Shown in pieces: positions 32,040-40,690 of a stretch of 64,000 nt of DNA (its first letter is position 1; every line of letters begins with the position of its first letter). This DNA is from UBA1941 sp046329575. Its GTDB lineage: Bacteria > Bacteroidota > Bacteroidia > Chitinophagales > LD1. The notes under the pieces were generated by a model, which saw nothing but the letters and a program-made list of their open reading frames with translations, was not told where the DNA came from and did no database searches. The position numbers and the translations under genes are program-made. The DNA lies in assembly GCA_046329575.1 (NCBI GenBank), contig JAXLUJ010000002.1, forward strand, positions 248,001 to 312,000, given 5' to 3'.

Positions 32040-35036
32040 ATGAAGAGAATATTTTCTTTACTCGTCTTATGGGCCTCTGTACACGTAATCAGTGCTCAAT
32101 CTATTCGCGGAATTATTAATAATCAAACAGATGTTTCGGCAATTAACTATTGTAACAACTCGGTTACTGTAGGCAATCCCGCTATCTTTTCGGTAAATCA
32201 GAAAGTACTGATCATTCAGATGGAAGGCGCTGTGGTAAACACCGGCAATACCACCAGCTATGGCAATATTATTACTTATGGCAATTCGGGAAATTTTGAG
32301 ATGCTTTCCATCAGAAGCATAGTTGGCAATGTGATCACTTTTGAAACCGAAATCGTAAGAACGTATGATGCCGGAGGATTGGTTCAACTGGTTGCCGTTC
32401 CGGAATATGGTACGGCCATAGTAGATTCGAACTTAACAGTAAAACCCTGGGACGGCGCATCAGGCGGCGTATTGGTACTCAAAGCAGATACATTGATTTT
32501 GAATGATACCATAGATATCAGCGGTTGCGGCTTTCGTGGTTTTTTTGGTAATGATAGTTTACAAAGTGCTGAGCCCAACGGCAACCCCAGCGGTTTCTAT
32601 TACACCAGTTTGATTTGGGGAGCGCCAAAAGGAGAAGCCATAGCAGCTTTGCCTCATCCATACGGTCAGGGTAAAGTGGCCAATGGTGGTGGCGGTGGCA
32701 ACAATGAAAATTCCGGCGGCGGCGGTGGCGGCAATTATGGCGGTGGCGGCCGCGGTGGCGAATCGGTAAATAATGTGCTTTCCGCACAGGGGCATTTTCC
32801 CGGCATTGGGGGTTTAGGTTTAACCTACAATAACTCTGCGAACAAGATTTTTATGGGCGGCGGCGGCGGTTGTGGTCATGGGAATAATTGGAGCGCTGCG
32901 TATGGTTTTGACAATACAGGGGGTAAGAATGGCGGTGGCATTTGTATCCTGATTGTAAATACGCTGATAGGAAATAATCAGGCCATCCGATCGCGGGGGC
33001 TTGACCAAACCCGAATGGCGCATGGCGATGGTGCCGGTGCCGGTGGTGCCGGTGGTACCGTGCTGCTACAAGTAAACCAGTACAACGGAAATCTCACTGT
33101 AGATCTTGGCGGTGGTAAAGGTGGTAACGTAGACAACGCCTTGATCAATAATCAGAAATGCTGGGGTCCGGGCGGCGGCGGCGGCGGCGGTGCCTTACTT
33201 TATAGTCAAGGTTCACTGCCTGCTAATATTAATTTTACCGCCACCGGTGGCGCAAATGGTTTTATAACTTTCGGAAACTCAGGATGTGGTGTTGGTTCAA
33301 CGGGTGGCGCGGCTCCGGGTCAGGCAGGAGGATCGTTGGGCGGCGTTACCATTACACAGGGAACTACCACTTACCAGAAATTGACAGCCACTTTTTCGAA
33401 TGATACCACCATTTGCAGCGGCAGGCCGGTTTCGCTGAAAGTGCAGGCCACCAGCAGCGATACTTTATCGTATCAGTGGAGTTCAGGATCCATCAATCCA
33501 AACATCAATGTGGCTCCGGCCGGTACTACGGTTTATAATGTAACCGTTGCCGACGGAAATTCCTGTTCGGTAACTAAACAAATCAATGTTATTGTTCAGA
33601 ACATAGTTCCGGATTTCAGCAATGATACTTCGTTGTGTGGAAGTGCCACGGTTACGCTTCATGCAACTAACACCACCGCTACCGCGGCCAACTATTTGTG
33701 GAGCAACGGAGCCATTACTCCTACAATTTCCATCACACCTGCAAAAGATACGGCTTACAGTGTTACGGTTTCCGGTACGGGAGCCGCGGCCTGCAGTGTG
33801 TCAAAAACCATTCATGTTCGTGTGGGTTCGTTGAACGTAAATTTTAGTAATGATACGGCCGTTTGCAGAGGAAAATCAGTTACACTTTTTGCATTACCGG
33901 CAAATCCGGCTAACTATATTTATCGTTGGAATACCGGCGATAGCCTTAGTACAATCACTATTCTGCCAAACAAAACAAAAACCTATGTAGTAAGCGTAAC
34001 CGATACCGCCAGCGGCTGCCACGTTACCAAAAATATTTTGGTTGAAATTGATACTATTTTAATTGCTGTTACACCTGATACGGTGATTTGTCCGGGAACG
34101 GCGGCCAACCTTCAGGTGAGCTTGATTGGTTCGGGAATAGCCACCTATCAATGGAGTTCAGGAGGCACCGGCGCTATAGAAACCGTTACGCCAACCTCCA
34201 GTACGGCTTATTTTGTAACTGCCACCAGCGATAAAAGTTGTACCAGTTCAAAAGTAATCAAGGTTTTTCTGGATACCTTTAATACGCAACTTACAATTAG
34301 CAACGATACTATTATCTGTCCCGGAAGTAAGGCCACTCTGTCCGCTTCCGCCGTGGGTTCGGTTTCGTTCAAATGGAGCGAAGGTAGCAGCACCCAGCAA
34401 ATACAGCCTGGTCCTTCCTCGAATACATTTTACCGTGTAACCGCCACCAACGCCATCGGTTGTATGGTTAGCGATTCAGTTAAAGTTAGTGTAAACGATA
34501 CGGCTACACATCTTCACCCGGTTATATCAGCAACGCCGGGCTTTTCTGTAGAATTAGGTCAGTCACTGCAATTATCCGTTTCACCTGCTACGGCTGCCGG
34601 TTATCAATGGCTGCCGGGAAGTTTTTTATCTGACAGCAGTGTCTTCAATCCCACTTGCACACCTCAGCAACCACAACAGCAATATTGTGTTACGGTTACC
34701 GATGTGAACTTCTGCAAAGCCACGGTTTGTGAAATGGTGATGGCCATAGTGCCGGAGCCGAAAATTGCAATGCCTACGGCATTTACACCAAACGGTGATG
34801 GCCGAAATGATATTTACAAAATTGTTTTGAGCGGGCCGGCCGTTGTGGACGAGGTGAAAATCTTTAACCGTTGGGGTGAACTCGTTTATCAGGCCAATGA
34901 TAATTTCGGTTGGGATGGAAAAACCAATGGCGTGGAACAACCGTCAGAAAATTATTCGGTTTCCCTTCGTTACTTCAATACCTCTGATCCTTCAAAGAAA
35001 TACTACAAAATACAGCAAATCACATTGTTTCGCTGA
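32040..35036 (+). CDS. Large glycine-rich T9SS type B (gliding-motility-associated) surface protein
   Basis: 998 aa. Signal peptide (MKRIFSLLVLWASVHVISAQ), a beta-rich N-terminal region, glycine-rich loops at about 210-400 (for instance GGGGGGNYGGGGRGG), then five Ig/PKD-like repeats of about 80-90 aa at about 450-850, each opening with a FSNDT-x-x-C-x-G-type motif, and a C-terminal type B sorting domain (TAFTPNGDGRNDIYKI ... VKIFNRWGELVY). It should be exported by T9SS and stay at the cell surface as an adhesin or structural protein. ATG 32040 is used; an in-frame TTG at 32028 lies within the promoter box. Confidence 0.88.
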   Translation: MKRIFSLLVLWASVHVISAQSIRGIINNQTDVSAINYCNNSVTVGNPAIFSVNQKVLIIQMEGAVVNTGNTTSYGNIITYGNSGNFEMLSIRSIVGNVITFETEIVRTYDAGGLVQLVAVPEYGTAIVDSNLTVKPWDGASGGVLVLKADTLILNDTIDISGCGFRGFFGNDSLQSAEPNGNPSGFYYTSLIWGAPKGEAIAALPHPYGQGKVANGGGGGNNENSGGGGGGNYGGGGRGGESVNNVLSAQGHFPGIGGLGLTYNNSANKIFMGGGGGCGHGNNWSAAYGFDNTGGKNGGGICILIVNTLIGNNQAIRSRGLDQTRMAHGDGAGAGGAGGTVLLQVNQYNGNLTVDLGGGKGGNVDNALINNQKCWGPGGGGGGGALLYSQGSLPANINFTATGGANGFITFGNSGCGVGSTGGAAPGQAGGSLGGVTITQGTTTYQKLTATFSNDTTICSGRPVSLKVQATSSDTLSYQWSSGSINPNINVAPAGTTVYNVTVADGNSCSVTKQINVIVQNIVPDFSNDTSLCGSATVTLHATNTTATAANYLWSNGAITPTISITPAKDTAYSVTVSGTGAAACSVSKTIHVRVGSLNVNFSNDTAVCRGKSVTLFALPANPANYIYRWNTGDSLSTITILPNKTKTYVVSVTDTASGCHVTKNILVEIDTILIAVTPDTVICPGTAANLQVSLIGSGIATYQWSSGGTGAIETVTPTSSTAYFVTATSDKSCTSSKVIKVFLDTFNTQLTISNDTIICPGSKATLSASAVGSVSFKWSEGSSTQQIQPGPSSNTFYRVTATNAIGCMVSDSVKVSVNDTATHLHPVISATPGFSVELGQSLQLSVSPATAAGYQWLPGSFLSDSSVFNPTCTPQQPQQQYCVTVTDVNFCKATVCEMVMAIVPEPKIAMPTAFTPNGDGRNDIYKIVLSGPAVVDEVKIFNRWGELVYQANDNFGWDGKTNGVEQPSENYSVSLRYFNTSDPSKKYYKIQQITLFR

Positions 35037-35447
35037 TCATTCTTCACCAAAATATTCTACATAAATATTTTCGGTTTCCTGAAGTTTAACCGAATGTAGT
35101 TCGCAACCTTTGATTAAAGGTTTTATCCAATTCCAGATTTGTATGGCTACATTTTCGGTAGTTGGAAATACTTCGGCAAACTCGGGAATATCGAGATTGA
35201 AGTTTTTGTGATCTAAACGTTCACAAACCTCATCCTTTATAATCCGGCTCAACTCGTGTGCATTCATTACAAAACCCGTATCGGCATCCGGACGGCCTTT
35301 TACCGTAACGAAAACATCAAAGTTATGACCGTGGTAATTCTTATTGCTGCACTTTCCAAATACCTCACGGTTTTTTTCTTCTGACCAGTTTTTATTGTAA
35401 AGAATATGTGCTCCGTTGAAACGTTCGCGACGCGTTAAATAAACCAT
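35037..35447 (-). CDS. queD: 6-carboxytetrahydropterin synthase / PTPS-family protein
   Basis: 136 aa, T-fold enzyme of the 6-pyruvoyltetrahydropterin synthase/QueD family; in bacteria it usually makes 6-carboxytetrahydropterin for queuosine. Zn-ligand histidines appear in FNGAHIL and NYHGHNFDVF, the catalytic Cys in FGKCSNKNYHGH, and the C-terminal Glu in KLQETENIYVEY. The frame is open for 73 codons further upstream, but MVYLTRRERF at 35447 is the family start. Its stop abuts that of the T9SS gene (TGATCA). queC/queE are not near, so a pterin role remains possible. Confidence 0.88.
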   Translation of the reverse strand: MVYLTRRERFNGAHILYNKNWSEEKNREVFGKCSNKNYHGHNFDVFVTVKGRPDADTGFVMNAHELSRIIKDEVCERLDHKNFNLDIPEFAEVFPTTENVAIQIWNWIKPLIKGCELHSVKLQETENIYVEYFGEE

Positions 35448-35451
35448 GAAA

Positions 35452-35459
35452 CAAAGATA
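35452..35459 (-). promoter_or_regulatory. Putative -7 box for queD
   Basis: Minus-strand TATCTTTG, a full match to TAnnTTTG, only 4 nt before the queD ATG. One of the clearest cases of a start codon lying at the expected transcription start. Confidence 0.45.
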
Positions 35460-35477
35460 ACGAATCTGTATTTTTTT

Positions 35478-35485
35478 TATCTTGC
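35478..35485 (+). promoter_or_regulatory. Putative -7 box for the Mpo1-like gene
   Basis: TATCTTGC, a weaker match (7 of 8 to TAnnTTTG if the last base is ignored), 16 nt before the ATG at 35502. Confidence 0.25.
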
Positions 35486-35501
35486 ATAAAACAATTTCCT
35501 T

Positions 35502-35975
35502 ATGAAAACGATACAAGGCTGGCTTACAGAATACGCCGAAAGTCACCAGAATCCAACAAATAAAGCCATTCATTTTATTTGTGTTCCGTTGATATTTTTT
35601 ACGGTGGTGGGTTTGCTGTACAGCGTAAAATTGCCGGTTACCCTTCCCGTTTTTAATCATCCGCAACTAAACATGGCTGAAGTGGCTTTGGTAGCCGTGG
35701 TGATTTACTATGTAATGCTCTCGTTTAGTTTGTCCATTGGAATGTTGTTGTACAGTTTGGCCTGTCTTTTCGTTTGCCGCGAAATTGAACATGCCGGCTT
35801 TATGCCGTTGTGGGCGTTCTGCCTTATTATCTTTGTTATTGCCTGGATCTTTCAATTTTATGGTCACAGCGTGGAAGGTAAGAAGCCTTCGTTCTTTAAG
35901 GACTTACAATTTTTGCTTATCGGACCGGCCTGGGTGATGAGTTTTATTTTCGGTAAAGTAGGTCTTTCGTTGTAA
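35502..35975 (+). CDS. Mpo1-like (DUF962) membrane protein
   Basis: 157 aa, 4 predicted membrane helices. It matches the DUF962/YGL010w family; yeast Mpo1 is an Fe(II)-dependent dioxygenase that oxidises 2-hydroxy fatty acids in phytosphingosine degradation. The family histidines are present: YAESHQNPTNKAIHFICVP (His15, His24) and FYGHSVEGKKPSFF. The bacterial substrate is unproven. It is interesting beside the two ceramidase-type genes in this window, since 2-hydroxy fatty acids can come from ceramides. It runs divergently from queD. Confidence 0.85.
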   Translation: MKTIQGWLTEYAESHQNPTNKAIHFICVPLIFFTVVGLLYSVKLPVTLPVFNHPQLNMAEVALVAVVIYYVMLSFSLSIGMLLYSLACLFVCREIEHAGFMPLWAFCLIIFVIAWIFQFYGHSVEGKKPSFFKDLQFLLIGPAWVMSFIFGKVGLSL

Positions 35976-36009
35976 AAAAAAATTAAAATGTGGGCTGAAA
36001 GCCTTTGCT

Positions 36010-36025
36010 GGCGGAATATTCCGCC
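36010..36025. promoter_or_regulatory. Perfect 16-nt palindrome upstream of the DUF1571 gene
   Basis: GGCGGAATATTCCGCC lies 35 nt after the Mpo1-like stop and 30 nt before the next ATG. It has no T tract, so it is more likely an operator or a leader hairpin than a terminator. Confidence 0.35.
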
Positions 36026-36055
36026 GGATGGCATTGTTTTTATTTAAAATTGAGA

Positions 36056-36922
36056 ATGAGAAAAATTACATTATCCCTGGTACTTTTATGTGCAACAACG
36101 CTTATGGCGTTTCGTCCGGTTGAAAGTCAAACCCGTAAAGTGGTGAACGATATGATGGCAGCCATCTCTCGCGCCCGTGGTTATACTTATGTGATGAAAG
36201 GCACTGAACGTTATCGCGGTGGTAGCAATGCTTTTCATATTAACGATATTCAAACGAAAGTAAATGTGAACCCGCTGAAGATTTACGCAAAAATTTTGTC
36301 GGATCCCAATAAAGGCACAGAGCTGCTTTATGCAAAGGGAGAAAGAAGTGAAAAAGTTCGCGTGAATCCCGGGAAATATCTTCCTACACTTTCTTTAGCA
36401 GCTACCAGTAGCCTGCTCACTAAAGATCAACACCATACCTTGCTTACGTCAGGGTTCTCAATAGTGAACCAAATTTTAGGCGATGCTGTAAAGCGAAGCG
36501 ATGCACAAGGTAAGTTTGACGCAGCCTTTCATTTGGAAGGAGATGTAAAAGCAGGTGGCAAAGATTGCTACAAATTGGTTATTGACGATCCTACTTACAC
36601 CGTAGTAATGAAAACAGCTCAGGCAGGAGAAAATCTTTATACATTCTGTAAGCGATTGCTGATTAGCGAATATTCCGTGATGGAATTGAATCCATCAATC
36701 AAGAATCACGACACCGATGTTTCGAACAAAACATTGAAAGTGCCTTCTTCATTTGCACGCAAAACAGTTATCCTGATCGATAAGGAAACAATGTTTCCGG
36801 TTTCGCAGGAAATGAGCGACGATAAAGGGGTTTTTGAAAAATATGAGTACTCCAATCTGGTACTGAATCCAGTATTTAAAGCCGATGAATTTACAGAAAC
36901 CTATTCCGGCTATAGTTTTTGA
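36056..36922 (+). CDS. Secreted DUF1571-like protein with a LysM-like insert
   Basis: 289 aa. Signal peptide of about 24 aa (MRKITLSLVLLCATTLMAF). The body fits the DUF1571 family (outer-membrane-lipoprotein-sorting-like, LolA-type shell). Inserted at about 181-233 is a segment that reads as LysM: AGENLYTFCKRLLISEYSVM then LNPSIKNHDTDVSNKTLKVP. LysM binds peptidoglycan, so the protein may be wall-tethered in the periplasm. ATG 36056 is chosen over a 17-codon extension from 36005 that spoils the signal peptide. It ends 9 nt from the convergent pit gene. Confidence 0.65.
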   Translation: MRKITLSLVLLCATTLMAFRPVESQTRKVVNDMMAAISRARGYTYVMKGTERYRGGSNAFHINDIQTKVNVNPLKIYAKILSDPNKGTELLYAKGERSEKVRVNPGKYLPTLSLAATSSLLTKDQHHTLLTSGFSIVNQILGDAVKRSDAQGKFDAAFHLEGDVKAGGKDCYKLVIDDPTYTVVMKTAQAGENLYTFCKRLLISEYSVMELNPSIKNHDTDVSNKTLKVPSSFARKTVILIDKETMFPVSQEMSDDKGVFEKYEYSNLVLNPVFKADEFTETYSGYSF

Positions 36923-36931
36923 ATTAGAGCG

Positions 36932-38017
36932 TTAAGCGCCTAAAAACATTTTCAGTAAAAGATAAACCCCTGCGCCCATAACGCCGGATGCCGGAATGGT
37001 GAGTATCCAGGCCCAAAGTATGTTGATAGTAACACCCCAACGTACAGCCGACATCCTTTTAGTTAAGCCTACGCCAATGATAGAACCGGTGATGGTGTGA
37101 GTGGTGCTAACCGGAATACCCAATGCCTGAGTTCCATACAAAGTTATAGCACCAGCTGTTTCAGCTGCTACACCTTCAAGGGGTGTAACCTTAGTAATTT
37201 TCGAACCCATTGTTTTAATAATGCGCCAGCCTCCGCTCAACGTTCCCAATCCAATGGCTATAAAACATCCTATCTGAACCCAATCTGGAATGTGCTTAAC
37301 TTTACTAATCATTTTTCCATCCTTCAGTTCCTGAAGGATGTCAACATGTGCCCAATGGGGAATAGATGCGGGGTCGGCAGTATGGGCAAAAACCATTAGC
37401 GCTGCTGCAATAATGCCCATTACTTTTTGAGCGTCATTAGCGCCATGCCCTAAACTGAATGCTGCCGATGATACCAACTGAAGCCTTCGGAACCAACGAT
37501 CAGCTTTGGATGGTGTTATGGAGCGGCAGGCATGCAAGATCAGAATAGAAATAAAATAAGCCAGCAGCATACCAAAAAGTGGCGCCAGCACAATGAATGC
37601 CATTGTAGTGTAGATTTTACCTACATCTGCCAACACGCCAAATCCTGCTTTTGCTATGGCTGCTCCGGCAAATCCGCCCATCAATGTGTGCGAGGAACTG
37701 CTCGGTATTCCATAATACCAGGTGAATAAATTCCATGCAATAGCGGCTACCAGACCCGCTACAATCACCACCAGTGTAATAGCTTCCGTCTTTACAATTT
37801 TTGAAACGGCATCAGCCACCTTCAATTCAAAACCGAACAAATGATGTTTGCATAAAAAGAAAACCACAGCGTTAAAAAAGGCGGCCCACATAACAGCCTG
37901 AAAGGGCGTTAGCACCTTGGTGGAAACTACTGTGGCTATTGAGTTGGCAGCATCGTGAAAGCCGTTGATGTAATCAAAGATCAACGCCAGCACGATTACT
38001 ACGATTAATAATTCCAT
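36932..38017 (-). CDS. pit: PiT-family inorganic phosphate transporter
   Basis: 361 aa, about 10 transmembrane segments. Low-affinity phosphate (metal-phosphate) uptake across the inner membrane. The two inverted PHO4 repeats show GFHDAANSIATVVSTKVL and GHGANDAQKVMGII in the N- and C-terminal halves, plus PVSTTHTITGSIIGVG. Co-transcribed with the upstream DUF47 gene (12-nt gap), the usual PiT accessory arrangement. A strong TTG-N17-TATTTTTG promoter precedes the pair. Confidence 0.95.
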   Translation of the reverse strand: MELLIVVIVLALIFDYINGFHDAANSIATVVSTKVLTPFQAVMWAAFFNAVVFFLCKHHLFGFELKVADAVSKIVKTEAITLVVIVAGLVAAIAWNLFTWYYGIPSSSSHTLMGGFAGAAIAKAGFGVLADVGKIYTTMAFIVLAPLFGMLLAYFISILILHACRSITPSKADRWFRRLQLVSSAAFSLGHGANDAQKVMGIIAAALMVFAHTADPASIPHWAHVDILQELKDGKMISKVKHIPDWVQIGCFIAIGLGTLSGGWRIIKTMGSKITKVTPLEGVAAETAGAITLYGTQALGIPVSTTHTITGSIIGVGLTKRMSAVRWGVTINILWAWILTIPASGVMGAGVYLLLKMFLGA

Positions 38018-38029
38018 AGAAAGAAAGAC

Positions 38030-38674
38030 TTAGGAGTTCTTCACAATAATTGATTCAATCACATTGGCTACATCTTCACATTTGTCGGTTGCAGTTTCCA
38101 TGTTTGAAAGAATCTCTTTCAATTTTATGAGATTCACTGCATCCTTTTCCTTTTCGAACAATTCGGCAATGGCGCCATCAAAAACATCATCGGCGTGGTT
38201 TTCTAAGCTGTTTAGTTTTACGATGGCTTCGCGAATGCGAAGGGTGTTATCTAAACTTACCATAGAGTTTACTGCAATCGAAATTTCTTTGGATTGGTCC
38301 TCAATGATTTGGGCCAGTTGCTTCATAGCCTGAGTGGAGGTTTCCACCTTGTACATCGCCAGGCGCTTGGCCGACCCGTGAATGTAATCTACAATATCGT
38401 CCAGAGCCGAAGCCAGAGCATGTATGTCCTCCCGATCGAAAGGGGTAATGAAGTTTCGGCTTAATTCAGTAAAAATTTCGTGGGTGATGGTATCGCCTGC
38501 GTGTTCCAGATCGCTGATTTGTTTAACCAGTTCTACACGCCGAACCGGATCAAGGGTGTTGGCCAGTTCATTGAAAACTTTTGCCGTAGCCTCCAGATTT
38601 CGGGCAGAATCAGCAAATAATTGAAAGAAGATTTTTGACTTGGGAACAAAGAAGGTCAGTATTTTATCGAACAT
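38030..38674 (-). CDS. DUF47-family (PhoU-like) protein
   Basis: 214 aa, all-helical PhoU-like protein. DUF47 proteins sit next to pit genes and are thought to control the transporter; E. coli PhoU relatives bind metals through E/D-rich helices. ISDLEHAGDTITHEIFTELS and LENHADDVFDGAI resemble the metal-binding motif E-x-x-x-D-x-x-x. First gene of the operon with pit. Confidence 0.88.
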   Translation of the reverse strand: MFDKILTFFVPKSKIFFQLFADSARNLEATAKVFNELANTLDPVRRVELVKQISDLEHAGDTITHEIFTELSRNFITPFDREDIHALASALDDIVDYIHGSAKRLAMYKVETSTQAMKQLAQIIEDQSKEISIAVNSMVSLDNTLRIREAIVKLNSLENHADDVFDGAIAELFEKEKDAVNLIKLKEILSNMETATDKCEDVANVIESIIVKNS

Positions 38675-38691
38675 GCCGTTGATTTATTTCA

Positions 38692-38719
38692 CAAAAATAG
38701 AGGGGCAATGTTAAGCCAA
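38692..38719 (-). promoter_or_regulatory. Promoter of the DUF47-pit operon
   Basis: On the minus strand: TTG (38719-38717), 17-nt spacer, TATTTTTG (38699-38692), 17 nt before the ATG at 38674. It matches the Bacteroidota consensus at every position and is the best promoter in the window. No pho-box-like repeat was recognised. Confidence 0.7.
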
Positions 38720-38832
38720 TATTAAGATTGTCAAAAAGTAATCAATTTGTTACCGATAGGTTATGGGATAACAATTGCTTAACATTATCGAAATACTATT
38801 GCCGCCGTTATTTAATATAAAGAAAATGCCTT

Positions 38833-39618
38833 ATGCATAAGATACGCTTTATATGGCTGGCGATATTCACGGTATTAATTTTCCATGATGTTGCCCGGGC
38901 TCAAACGTCTCGGCCGCCTCAAACGGTGCAGCAATTCAATAACTGGTTCGTACCCGCTGTTAGTTTTCGCTTTCACCAATATGTTGGTATCACGGTTGAA
39001 GGTCAACTGCGTTTTAATCAGTTCGTTCACAATCAACAGCACCAGGCCCGCGGGTGGCTCGACTTGTTCGTGAACGATCATTTCGTGATTTCGCCAGTAG
39101 GTTATGTGTATACCTGGAACTATCGATATGGAAAAATGCCGGTTGCAGTTCCCGAAAATGAACACCGGCTTTTCGAACAATTGGTATGGAAGTTTTCAGA
39201 AGGACGTTTTTACTTCAATAACCGGGTGCGGTTAGAGCAGCGTTGGGTAGAACACAAAAGTTCGAATTCACTGGATGCATTTGCCCGAAATGGCTTTGTG
39301 TATTCAAACCGTTTACGATACCGATTTCAGGTAAGCGTACCTTTGAACCATCGCGATTTACGGTCGAAAACCATTTACCTTTCGGCTTACGACGAATGCT
39401 TTATCAGTTTTGGAAAGGCGGTGACCTATAAATTTCCTGATCAGAACCGTGCTTATCTGGGGTTAGGCTATAAGTTCAGTGCCAGCGGCAGCGTGGGTTT
39501 GGGATATATGCACCAGTTGATTCTGAGAAGTAATGCCACTAAGGCGGAATCCAATCACACGATTGTAGTGAGCTTTAATTACGACTTTGATCTCAGAAAG
39601 AAAAAACGGAAGGGCTGA
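38833..39618 (+). CDS. DUF2490 domain protein
   Basis: 261 aa. Signal peptide ending ARAQ, then beta-strand-rich sequence typical of DUF2490, a family predicted to be outer-membrane beta-barrels or surface beta proteins of unknown function. QQFNNWFVPAVSFRF and EHRLFEQLVWKF are family-like segments. An imperfect promoter (TTG-N16-TACTATTG, 38775-38801) lies upstream. The stop abuts that of the convergent polyprenyl synthase (TGATTA). Confidence 0.7.
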   Translation: MHKIRFIWLAIFTVLIFHDVARAQTSRPPQTVQQFNNWFVPAVSFRFHQYVGITVEGQLRFNQFVHNQQHQARGWLDLFVNDHFVISPVGYVYTWNYRYGKMPVAVPENEHRLFEQLVWKFSEGRFYFNNRVRLEQRWVEHKSSNSLDAFARNGFVYSNRLRYRFQVSVPLNHRDLRSKTIYLSAYDECFISFGKAVTYKFPDQNRAYLGLGYKFSASGSVGLGYMHQLILRSNATKAESNHTIVVSFNYDFDLRKKKRKG

Positions 39619-40587
39619 TTAAAAATCGCGGGTGTGAATTGATGCTGCGATCTGATACAAAGCTGCTTTGTTTTGTTCGGGCAGCGATACAGCCTTTAAC
39701 GATTCAATGGCGTGGCGATAACGATCTTCTGCTTCTTCCAATGTTAAACGGTTCACCTCGTAACGGCTGTACAAGTCCATCACTGTTTCCAGTTTTTTCG
39801 ATTCCTCCTTTTCATGTAACGCTTCAATTAGCCGCGCCTTATCTTCTTTCGTTGCCTTCTGCAACGCTGTAATCAGCAGGTAGGTTTTTTTATTCTGTAG
39901 AATATCACCGCCTATTCTTTTACCTACTTTTTCACCATCTCCAAAAGTATCTAACCAATCATCTTTAATTTGGAAAGAAAGACCCAGATTTAAACCAAAG
40001 TTGTAGATTTTTTCCTGGTCAGCCACCGACGCGCCGGCAACAATGGCGCCGATTTGAAGGGCTACAGCTAAAAGAACCGAGGTTTTATACTCGATCATTT
40101 TCAAATATTCCGGTATAGTAACATCCAGCCGGGTTTCGAAATCAACATCCATTTGCTGCCCTTCATAAATTTCGATAGTGGTCTTGTTAAACACTTCAAA
40201 AACGCGGTGCAAATATTTTTCTTCGATCTGGCAGAGGTACCTGTAAGCATAGCTCATCATCACATCGCCGGCAAGAATTCCGGCATTCAAACCAAAAAGT
40301 TTGTGGACGGTAGGCCGGCCTCGGCGCAGATCGGCCTGGTCCATAATATCGTCGTGCACCAAAGTGAAATTGTGGAAGATTTCCATGGCGTAAGCCGGAT
40401 TCAGTGCTTGTTCCGCCTTGCCGCCGAACGCTTCGCATGAAAGAAGGAGTAGCATCGGACGAATGCGCTTGCCCGGTATGGCCATGATATGCATTACCGG
40501 TTTGTAAAGTCCTTTTGGCTCGAAGTTGAAATTCTCGACCGAGAAGGTCTGATCGTATAACTCCTGCAACTTTTGAAGATGGTGCAT
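39619..40587 (-). CDS. Polyprenyl (farnesyl/geranylgeranyl-type) diphosphate synthase
   Basis: 322 aa. Trans-isoprenyl diphosphate synthase condensing IPP with allylic diphosphates; all-helical. The first Asp-rich motif is DDIMD (LVHDDIMDQADLRRGRPT) and the second DDWLD (QIKDDWLDTFGD). Chain length cannot be read with certainty; the residues before the first motif (FHNF) suggest a medium to long product. ATG 40587 is used; a TTG 9 nt upstream lies in a TATGCTTG box. Confidence 0.9.
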   Translation of the reverse strand: MHHLQKLQELYDQTFSVENFNFEPKGLYKPVMHIMAIPGKRIRPMLLLLSCEAFGGKAEQALNPAYAMEIFHNFTLVHDDIMDQADLRRGRPTVHKLFGLNAGILAGDVMMSYAYRYLCQIEEKYLHRVFEVFNKTTIEIYEGQQMDVDFETRLDVTIPEYLKMIEYKTSVLLAVALQIGAIVAGASVADQEKIYNFGLNLGLSFQIKDDWLDTFGDGEKVGKRIGGDILQNKKTYLLITALQKATKEDKARLIEALHEKEESKKLETVMDLYSRYEVNRLTLEEAEDRYRHAIESLKAVSLPEQNKAALYQIAASIHTRDF

Positions 40588-40593
40588 GAGGTG

Positions 40594-40601
40594 CAAGCAT
40601 A
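40594..40601 (-). promoter_or_regulatory. Putative -7 box for the polyprenyl synthase
   Basis: Minus-strand TATGCTTG (7 of 8), spacer of 6 nt to the ATG at 40587. Same octamer as before accA. Confidence 0.25.
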
Positions 40602-40690
40602 TTATTTTTTATGGAAAACGGATAGAATTTCTTTACGCTTTCGTGGAAAAAAAAGCGGCCGGATTGGCGCTGTAAATAGAAATTAGCAGC

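Noticed and set aside
32680..33200. Tandem DNA repeat array
   Set aside because: The periodicity comes from Gly codons in an open reading frame, not from an independent repeat element.
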